Positions 1 through 5,913 of a DNA stretch of 28,505 nucleotides are shown piece by piece. Position numbers and translations under genes: made by a program. The notes under the pieces were generated by a model. The model did no database searches, was not told where the DNA came from, and was given only the letters and a program-made list of their open reading frames with translations. The stretch covers positions 1 to 28,505 of the IMG/VR virus record IMGVR_UViG_3300032753_000133; one strand, 5' to 3'. This DNA is from a virus. Every line of letters begins with the position of its first letter. The first letter of the stretch is position 1.

Positions 1-433
1 TGAAAGCCGAAGTAGGCAAGAAGCCTTCGGACTTGTTCTTGGAATCCGCTGCGGCTTGAGCCACCCCGTTTATGGGGAGGTTGTGCAGCTTCACCTTCGC
101 AGTAGCCAGAGCCGCCAGAATTTCAGGGACGGTCGTGGGTACGGTGGGGTTCTCGACGCCAGAGGCGACCATGGCTGTGCGGCAAGCTTCCGACAGGAAG
201 GCGACTATCTTGTCGTTGTCTTCCTTCAGCTTCAAGCCTGCGGCACCATCTTCGGTGACCTTAGCGACCTGTGCGGTCAGTTCGGCAACCTTAGCGTCAC
301 TTTCGGTCAGCTTGGCTTCCAGAGCGGTGACCTTGTCAGTCGCGGCAGTCAAGGCGACATCCACCTTGGCCTTGTCGGCAGAGAGCTGGGCGATCTGTGT
401 AAGAGCCGCAGCAGCCAAATTTTCATCAGCCAT
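1..433 (-). CDS. Nested in-frame scaffold protein (internal start in protease gene, partial)
   Basis: Inside the protease frame, codon 251 is an ATG at 433 preceded by a textbook Shine-Dalgarno AAGGAGG (439-445) with a 5-base gap. This is stronger than the site before the full-length start. Translation from here would yield the coiled-coil scaffold segment (MADENLAAAALTQ...) without the protease domain. The same economy is known from lambda C/Nu3, where the scaffold is made from an internal start in the protease gene. The gene continues off the left edge. The ribosome site is seen; its use is inferred. Confidence 0.6.
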   Translation of the reverse strand, partial: MADENLAAAALTQIAQLSADKAKVDVALTAATDKVTALEAKLTESDAKVAELTAQVAKVTEDGAAGLKLKEDNDKIVAFLSEACRTAMVASGVENPTVPTTVPEILAALATAKVKLHNLPINGVAQAAADSKNKSEGFLPTSAF

Positions 434-1183
434 TACGGCCTCCTTGTTTGTTTCAGGATGATGCTCATGAGCATGCTCATGAGCGCAGACGTGTCCCGCC
501 GAGGCGTAGACAGTCATGGCGTCGGGGTCACGACCAGAGGCTGCCAATCTGGCATGATCGTCTGCACTCAGACGAGCCTTGGCGCGACCAACAATTTTTG
601 CATTCTTAGCTGCTCCCCTGGAGACCAGGGAGAGTTCCCTGAAGTTCTGGAGACCTTCGAGTTTCAGGTGCGTTCCAGCCTCGCCGATGGTGTGGTCATT
701 GGCACAGGTCCGGTTCCAGAAGTGTTCCCCGGAGGCTTCGTCCCCCAGGAAATCAAAGTCGCACTTGGAGCAGAGCGCCTGGGCGGGAATCATGCCCACG
801 GAAACCTCATCGATGGTTCCTGAGTCCAACTTAGCGATCAGATCCTGACCTTCCTGGGTCTCGTTGCTCACGAAGAACAAGCACCTCAGTTCCTTGTCCT
901 TCAGAACCTGACCTTTGAAGACTCGACCGACAGGGAGTTCGTAGCCCTGGTTGTGCAGAGTATGGAGCGGGACTGCTCCACCACTGTTGACGAAGTCAGC
1001 CATGGCGTTGAGCAAAGAGGGTTGCGAGCGAGCGTCTTGATAGATGCTCCCGCGCTTGGACAACGGACTCGTGTTCAGAGCAATGGCCTCGAAGACAGCG
1101 ATCTTTGAAGGATCGATAGCTGCTCCAGTGACCTTTTCGATCTGAGCAAGAATAGTTGGTGTGATCTCGATTTGCTTAGACAT
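1..1183 (-). CDS. Prohead maturation protease with C-terminal scaffold (partial)
   Basis: This reading frame starts at ATG 1183 and is open to the left edge, giving at least 394 residues; its C-terminus is missing. Residues 70-90 hold a conserved His segment (HTLHNQGYELPVGRVFKG, His77) and residues 125-131 hold DEVSVGM (Ser128). Together with RELSLVSRGAA (182-192) this is the layout of HK97-type prohead proteases, Ser/His enzymes that cut the scaffold during capsid maturation. An insertion with C138-x2-C141 and C160-x3-H164 looks like a zinc site. A His-rich linker (231-242) leads into a coiled-coil, Ala/Lys/Glu-rich region from about 255 to 330 that resembles scaffold. It follows the portal gene in the late operon, where a protease is expected. 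The catalytic residue assignment is by pattern only. Confidence 0.8.
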   Translation of the reverse strand, partial: MSKQIEITPTILAQIEKVTGAAIDPSKIAVFEAIALNTSPLSKRGSIYQDARSQPSLLNAMADFVNSGGAVPLHTLHNQGYELPVGRVFKGQVLKDKELRCLFFVSNETQEGQDLIAKLDSGTIDEVSVGMIPAQALCSKCDFDFLGDEASGEHFWNRTCANDHTIGEAGTHLKLEGLQNFRELSLVSRGAAKNAKIVGRAKARLSADDHARLAASGRDPDAMTVYASAGHVCAHEHAHEHHPETNKEAVMADENLAAAALTQIAQLSADKAKVDVALTAATDKVTALEAKLTESDAKVAELTAQVAKVTEDGAAGLKLKEDNDKIVAFLSEACRTAMVASGVENPTVPTTVPEILAALATAKVKLHNLPINGVAQAAADSKNKSEGFLPTSAF

Positions 1184-1234
1184 GCAGCGGAGTGTAATAA
1201 ACTCCAAATGTCTAGTCAAGAGGTCTTGGTAATC

Positions 1235-1441
1235 TTACTTTTTTACTAGTAGATTGTAAATCTTTACTAGTAAATTTCTTACCCTCGTCTCTGTCTTGAT
1301 AATTCCAATGGCGAAGCTCGCTGTGAGCGGCTTGCTCACCAAAGGACATTGATCATAGAGGCAGCAAGGAGTCCTCTCCGAGTGGCACCGTCCGCCTCTG
1401 GGTCCGATGTTCTTTCGATCTCTGATGCAAGGTGTGGTCAT
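1235..1441 (-). CDS. Small hypothetical protein, 68 aa
   Basis: The start ATG at 1441 overlaps the stop of the preceding membrane-protein gene as ATGA, with GGAG about 10 bases upstream, so translational coupling is plausible. The predicted protein has four Cys and no recognisable domain. Its C-terminus NLLVKIYNLLVKK is a short internal duplication caused by the TTTACTAGTA repeats. The overlap is the only support. It could be a spurious frame in the gap between the membrane gene and the protease. Confidence 0.4.
   Translation of the reverse strand: MTTPCIRDRKNIGPRGGRCHSERTPCCLYDQCPLVSKPLTASFAIGIIKTETRVRNLLVKIYNLLVKK
1242..1274. repeat. TTTACTAGTA palindromic repeats
   Basis: A perfect 12-base palindrome TTTACTAGTAAA lies at 1263-1274 and a 10-base copy lies at 1242-1251. 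A second perfect copy sits within the terminase gene at 3674-3685. The pair here encodes a duplicated NLLVK in the small upstream ORF and lies about 60-90 bases before the protease start, so it could be a binding site or just a local duplication. Confidence 0.4.
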
Positions 1442-1794
1442 TCACAAACAACTCCTGCTCTATTGGCGAGCCTTCCGGCCCTTGTGAGGATGTTGTAGAT
1501 AAAGTGCCTACGGTTCAGGATATTGAAGAAGAGATGACCTACTAAGAGGTCTGGTGTCGTTATGAGAATATCCCGCCAGTCTGTGTTGATCGTCGTGGCC
1601 ACATAGATGAAGTGGATACATTGGAGGACGACCATGGTGCTGATCACCATCATCAAAGCCGTTTCCCTGATCTCCCGCTTGGTATCCACTCGCCTCCAGA
1701 AAAATAGGATGTGTGATCCGATGACGATGGTTCGTGTGTGATAGATGATCGTGATGATACTCATGACCCATAGAATGTAATCATGGTGTGTCAT
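1438..1794 (-). CDS. Small multi-pass membrane protein, possible holin
   Basis: The 118-residue product has about three hydrophobic segments (roughly 7-32, 45-70 and 77-95), separated by a basic loop WRRVDTKREIRE. Size and topology resemble phage holins, membrane proteins that permeabilise the inner membrane at lysis. No sequence family was recognised and no endolysin gene is in the window. The start ATG 1794 overlaps the end of the preceding gene by 4 bases (ATGA), so the two are coupled and probably act together. Its position inside the head operon, between portal and protease, is unusual for a lysis gene, so the holin label is only an inference. Confidence 0.6.
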   Translation of the reverse strand: MTHHDYILWVMSIITIIYHTRTIVIGSHILFFWRRVDTKREIRETALMMVISTMVVLQCIHFIYVATTINTDWRDILITTPDLLVGHLFFNILNRRHFIYNILTRAGRLANRAGVVCE

Positions 1795-2054
1795 TCTGCC
1801 TCTCCTTTGAGCGCGGCAAGCTCTGCCTTCAGTTGACCTATCAACTGTGCTGCCTCCAGGAGCTTTGCTTGAAGCTCGTTGTTGTGTATTTCCAAAGCCT
1901 CTACCCGAGCCAGAAGTCCGTCAGTGAACTTGTTGAGCCTTGATTCAGCTCCATCCTGGCTTTTTCCTTCTCGGAACATTCTCCAGATTTGAATGAGCAG
2001 GGCTGTTCCGACAGCGCCGCCGCCCGCTGTTGTGACTGCTGTTTCAGCGTCCAT
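1791..2054 (-). CDS. Membrane-anchored coiled-coil protein, 87 aa
   Basis: An N-terminal hydrophobic stretch (about residues 9-26, GGGAVGTALLIQIW) is followed by a long charged helix with heptad-like Leu/Ala/Glu spacing (about 45-85). This topology resembles small phage lysis accessory proteins such as i-spanins, but no family match is claimed. The start ATG 2054 overlaps the portal C-terminus by 11 bases, and the stop overlaps the next membrane gene. The three genes would be translated as a coupled set. Confidence 0.65.
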   Translation of the reverse strand: MDAETAVTTAGGGAVGTALLIQIWRMFREGKSQDGAESRLNKFTDGLLARVEALEIHNNELQAKLLEAAQLIGQLKAELAALKGEAE

Positions 2055-3525
2055 TTGGTTTCCTCGTAGAGTTCGACTTGGTCATGCTACGAGCAGTCTT
2101 CGACCCAGTGGGTTGGAGGCTCCGACCAAGCGGATCAGAGTTGGGAGTGGGATCTGGTTGGCCGTCACTCGTTTGAGGAGCCATAAAGCCTGTTCCTTGG
2201 AGCTTAGGCGCGGAGGCCAAAGGCAGCCTGCCAAACATCTCCATGGCGTACTCAAAGTCGGAGATAATCCCCAAACTGAGGTCTTCCCGCAGACGTGCGG
2301 CTTTCAAGGTCAATTGTGGTTCCAGTTCCGACGCCGAGCGCATCTCCGCTGGGCGGAATTCCACTTTGACGGTGCTTTCGCTGCCTTGCAGGCGCAGAGC
2401 ATACGTCAACATCTGGCTCAACAGGTCTGCCACGGGTTTGTTGATCTGATCGGCGTTCATCGAGAAGATCCGACATTCGACCGAACCTGTGTTGGTTCCC
2501 GACTCTCCGCGCCCGATGATGGTGGACATGGTCTTCAAGGCCGCTTGGTTCTGGCCGTTGAGTACCGAGATCACCTGGGAGATGTCTATGCCCGTTCCGG
2601 GGTTGTGGTCGTTGATTATCTTGACCTCGACGGAGTCCATGTGGGCGAAGGGCTGATCGGCGCGAAGGCCCGCGACGACGTTTCCCATCTCCTGAAGTCG
2701 AGCATTCATCCAGTTGCGGAGCATCTGGCTGTCGTTCCGAACATTCGCCGGGGCGGACTTGATGAGGACTTCCTCAAGGACCGTGATATCGATCCGGGGG
2801 AAGCCTGTCACCTTCATGATCCGATAGAGGTCGTTGATGACCTGCTGGCGGGCGGACAAGGTGTTGATGGCTGAGACGAAGCACCCGTCCATGTAGATGG
2901 CCAAAGGGCTCTGCCGATAGAACACGGTGAAGAAAGTCGGAAGATTGGTCAGGTCGATGAACTGGCCGGTTGTTCGGGTCCGTTGCTTGGCCGTATAGAC
3001 CCCAGTTTCCTTTTCGATCCACATCAGGCTGTGAGGGTCAACCATGTTGGCTCTCACTGGCATGTGCAGCTCGTTGAGAATGAGTTCCGCCGAGATTGCT
3101 CCACGCAAAAGGACCATGTAGCGCATGCGCTCGCACAAGCTGTTGAGCGAGTGCTTGACGGTGAAGCCGACGTAGTCGTGCTTGGAGGTCAAGGTGTCCA
3201 CGAGAGCGAGCACATCTGAGTGGCCCTGGTCGTCGAACTGCCCATTCTTGTCATAGACGTAGAACATGGGCTCGGTATCGGCGAGAGTCAGGTAAGCATT
3301 TACCGTGGCGCTGACATCGGGATCTTGTCGAAAGAGCAGCTCGAGGAGCTGCTGGCTGTCGTAGTTCTGACGTAAGTCCTCAAGATCGACGATATGATCC
3401 CGGAACAGCGGCAGAGGGAGGAAGTGGTCCCCAAGATAGGGGTTGAACGTGCTTGTGAACGCTGTCGCCTTGGTCGGCGCACGTTTCGGCAAGATATTCT
3501 TAATGAGGTTGGCGAGCTTACCCAT
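2044..3525 (-). CDS. Phage portal protein, 493 aa
   Basis: The portal is a dodecameric ring at the head vertex through which DNA is packaged. The call rests on length (typical portals are 450-550 residues), its place directly after the large terminase and before the protease, and its overall character: a basic N-terminus, a mixed alpha/beta core with NDLYRIMKVTGFPRIDI and the stretch AALKTMSTIIGRG, then a Pro/Ser/Thr-rich disordered tail from about residue 445. The segment around 130-200 (LILNELHMPVRANMVDPHSL) resembles the wing region of portals. It is separated from the terminase stop by about 30 bases and overlaps the next gene. The exact portal subfamily was not resolved. Confidence 0.75.
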   Translation of the reverse strand: MGKLANLIKNILPKRAPTKATAFTSTFNPYLGDHFLPLPLFRDHIVDLEDLRQNYDSQQLLELLFRQDPDVSATVNAYLTLADTEPMFYVYDKNGQFDDQGHSDVLALVDTLTSKHDYVGFTVKHSLNSLCERMRYMVLLRGAISAELILNELHMPVRANMVDPHSLMWIEKETGVYTAKQRTRTTGQFIDLTNLPTFFTVFYRQSPLAIYMDGCFVSAINTLSARQQVINDLYRIMKVTGFPRIDITVLEEVLIKSAPANVRNDSQMLRNWMNARLQEMGNVVAGLRADQPFAHMDSVEVKIINDHNPGTGIDISQVISVLNGQNQAALKTMSTIIGRGESGTNTGSVECRIFSMNADQINKPVADLLSQMLTYALRLQGSESTVKVEFRPAEMRSASELEPQLTLKAARLREDLSLGIISDFEYAMEMFGRLPLASAPKLQGTGFMAPQTSDGQPDPTPNSDPLGRSLQPTGSKTARSMTKSNSTRKPNGR

Positions 3526-3556
3526 GAGACTCTTTTATCAGTATTGTCAAAGTAGA

Positions 3557-5251
3557 TCAAGAGTGACTGGCACGACCAGTCAGACCAGGGATAGTTTGAG
3601 AGTTGATGGGGATGAAGCCAACGAAGGACCTATTGTCCTGATCTGAAGATGCAAGCTCATAGTCGGCGATCAATTTACTAGTAAATCCGAATCCGAGAGC
3701 ATGGAAATAGTGATCATCCTCGGAGATTTTCTTCCATACGGCGGGCCTCTCAGGTGCTTCGTCACGGACCATGTTGGTCAGGTGATTGATGATCGTCTGC
3801 TTTTGAACATCATACCCGGAGAAGCTCACGGTGCGGGCTCTAACAACTGAGGCGACACGATCTATCGAAGCTGTCCTATCACATTGATAGTGCGTGGTGA
3901 CGCCCAAGGCGTCCTTGAATGGGTTGATGTTCTTGCTGCCTCGATACTCAATCGGCCAAATCTTGAAGTTGGAGGCTTCCCTCACCTGTTGGGCCAGCAC
4001 GGTTTGTGGATGGCGATCCATGCCTCCGATGATGACGTTGTATCGGGCGCAGAGGTCGGTGACGTGTGAGACCAATCGCTCGGAATGCACCACTTCAAAT
4101 TTGAAGGGGTTGCCCGTGGCAAGGTCGATGAGGACCACATGACACATGATGCCTGCGTCGATGCCGATGCAGATCGGCCTGAGCACGTCTATATCCGGCA
4201 CCAATGGGGAATCGAGGCAATGAGAGATGTCAGACTCGCTAAGGCGCTCGTTCCCTGCGGTGTAGGGACGGCCCATGACTGTGTTCCACCAGCCTCGGAT
4301 GTAATTGTTCCGCTTGTAGTTGAACAAGGATCGGAGAATGGAGTCCACGGATCGCCGACTTGTGGAAAAGGGCCGAATTCGGTAACCACGCGAGAGAGTT
4401 CTGTTGGGAAAGGCTGGGACCCATTCTCGGAGGTCGGGATCGGTAAGGTCGAGGGCGGCATTACACTTCTCGCAATGAAGGTGCATGTTCTGAGTGTCGA
4501 GCAGGTCCATGTGGTGCTCCTCCAGCTCGGAGAAGCATTCAAGGTCGCTGGGAACGCCTGGGATAGTGACGAACTTCAGCTCGAAGTCAGGAATCTGCCA
4601 GTGATTGCACTTCGGACACCTATAGAGGTACTCCTGCTGGTCAGACGACTGGTAGAGCGCGTCGATCCCATAGGAGAGATGCGTCGGTGTCGAAAAGTTC
4701 TGCGTGATCTTGAAGTCCGAATTCTCCAGACGGGATTGGAACAGAGCGACCATGTGCATGTCCGAGAGGTCGATTTCGTCCGTCATCAGAATATCCGCTG
4801 GCGTGGACGTGGCCGCGCCTTCCGTGCAGTCGGTGATGTGCAGGAAGCTCAGTCCCATCTGGATGATGGTCTTCGTCCTGGTCGCTTTCGCGTCCCTCGG
4901 ACGGTTGAAGATCTCGTCTCCGTCGATGATAGGCTTGAACCGAGTGCTGGCGTTCTTGTCGCGCATGTTCTGGTTAGGAAAGGTGAAGATCCCAGTGGTG
5001 CCTTGGTTGCGCTCGAGGAAACCCAACATCTTACGGATAGAGAGTTCCGTGGCTCCCACTTGGCTGATCTTGATGGTCGATAGGCTCGGATGCGTGTCAT
5101 CCAAGATCTTGCGCTGGAACTCGTAACCCTTCGTCGTAAAGGGGTTGCCTCGGAGAGTCGTATGCTTGGTGACCCAGTCAGACATTGTCATGTTCAACAA
5201 GTCTGTGGAGTATCGGCTCTCAAGTTGACTCAGAAGATTCCTATGCAACAT
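3557..5251 (-). CDS. terL: Terminase large subunit, GpA family
   Basis: This is the packaging motor: an ATPase that drives DNA into the prohead and a nuclease that cuts genome ends. The 564-residue protein has a degenerate Walker A-like segment SQVGATELSIRK (63-74), a Walker B-like LMTDEIDLSD (155-164), the phrase STPTHLSYGIDALYQSSDQQ (187-206), and two zinc-knuckle pairs CPKC (212-215) and CEKC (260-263). All of these are features of lambda gpA-type terminases. The RNase H-like nuclease is marked by IGIDAG (362-367) and GMDRHPQT (410-417). It is first in the leftward late operon. The start is unusual: the only nearby ribosome site (AGGGA) lies in the arm of a terminator-like hairpin immediately upstream. 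Confidence 0.9.
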   Translation of the reverse strand: MLHRNLLSQLESRYSTDLLNMTMSDWVTKHTTLRGNPFTTKGYEFQRKILDDTHPSLSTIKISQVGATELSIRKMLGFLERNQGTTGIFTFPNQNMRDKNASTRFKPIIDGDEIFNRPRDAKATRTKTIIQMGLSFLHITDCTEGAATSTPADILMTDEIDLSDMHMVALFQSRLENSDFKITQNFSTPTHLSYGIDALYQSSDQQEYLYRCPKCNHWQIPDFELKFVTIPGVPSDLECFSELEEHHMDLLDTQNMHLHCEKCNAALDLTDPDLREWVPAFPNRTLSRGYRIRPFSTSRRSVDSILRSLFNYKRNNYIRGWWNTVMGRPYTAGNERLSESDISHCLDSPLVPDIDVLRPICIGIDAGIMCHVVLIDLATGNPFKFEVVHSERLVSHVTDLCARYNVIIGGMDRHPQTVLAQQVREASNFKIWPIEYRGSKNINPFKDALGVTTHYQCDRTASIDRVASVVRARTVSFSGYDVQKQTIINHLTNMVRDEAPERPAVWKKISEDDHYFHALGFGFTSKLIADYELASSDQDNRSFVGFIPINSQTIPGLTGRASHS

Positions 5252-5285
5252 AAAAAATCCCTGTGAAGGTGACCCTCCACAGGGA
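5252..5285 (-). terminator. Hairpin plus T6 directly before the terminase start
   Basis: Read leftward, TCCCTGTG (5285-5278) pairs with CACAGGGA (5265-5258) across a 12-base loop and is followed by six T (5257-5252), then the terminase ATG at 5251. This has the form of an intrinsic terminator acting on late transcripts. The 3' arm also contains AGGGA, the only Shine-Dalgarno candidate for the terminase, so the same hairpin could hide the ribosome site. The structure is seen; whether it silences the late operon during lysogeny is inferred. Confidence 0.7.
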
Positions 5286-5454
5286 AGTCACAAGAGAAAA
5301 CCACAATGAAGCAACTCGATCTGGGAGGACCTTTGCTGCACATTGAATCTCTTATGTTTGGGATTTATTTTCAAGTCAGAGTTGATTAACTCAAGCTTGT
5401 GTCCTTGTCGAAGTTGGTTTTAGCTTGTGATTCAATCAAAACAACGGAAACCCT
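5286..5454. promoter_or_regulatory. Divergent control region between late and replication genes
   Basis: This is the gap between the leftward terminase and the rightward 5455 gene, so both promoters should lie here. An inverted repeat GAGTT-GATT-AACTC (5379-5392) could be an operator. No convincing -35/-10 pair was identified. Confidence 0.4.
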
Positions 5455-5913
5455 ATGAGCGACTATCCAAGCATAAATTCGGAGGTTCTGGGGCCTATCT
5501 CTCTGGTCATCGCCAGAATGCAGGAAAACCCAGGTTATTTAGACGATCTGCTGTGTCCCTATAAGGACACTGTAAAGGTCTGGTTCAAGAGGTACTTCGA
5601 GCCGAGGGTTGGGGTCGAGGTAGCGGAGATCGGCGACGATCTCTTGGAACCATCCACTTGGGATGATATTGCCCTCAAAACTCGTGAAATGTACTCCCGT
5701 CTGGAGGGTCTGAGGACCAACGATCCTGGGGAAATCATTCAGATCACCAAAGCTCAGGCCGCTCTGTTGGAGCGGCTCGTCGAAGCTGGCGAACGCGCCA
5801 TTGGTCATCGCAAATCCGCACAATTCATCAAGGACGTGCTTGGTATCTTCGAGGAGATCCTTACTCCCGACCAGCGTGTTGCGTCCATGGATCGATTGAA
5901 GGACTTCATCTAA
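5455..5913 (+). CDS. Hypothetical protein, possible small terminase-like
   Basis: The 152-residue, mostly helical, acidic protein has no motif I can name with confidence. It has a helix-rich N-terminus (residues 1-45) and a C-terminal helix ending in EEILTPDQRVASMDRLKDFI, a style seen in small packaging proteins. It stands divergent from the large terminase and its stop abuts the primase ATG with no gap (5913/5914), suggesting coupling to replication instead. The start at 5455 has only a weak purine stretch (CGGAAA) upstream. A small terminase subunit is a guess from context; a replication accessory protein is equally possible. Confidence 0.6.
   Translation: MSDYPSINSEVLGPISLVIARMQENPGYLDDLLCPYKDTVKVWFKRYFEPRVGVEVAEIGDDLLEPSTWDDIALKTREMYSRLEGLRTNDPGEIIQITKAQAALLERLVEAGERAIGHRKSAQFIKDVLGIFEEILTPDQRVASMDRLKDFI

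Noticed and set aside
1993-2874. Long plus-strand ORF opposite the portal gene
   Set aside because: The minus-strand portal fits the operon and family length; the plus frame has no recognisable protein features.
4085-5083. Long plus-strand ORF opposite the terminase
   Set aside because: It is antisense to a terminase with clear Walker, zinc-knuckle and nuclease motifs.
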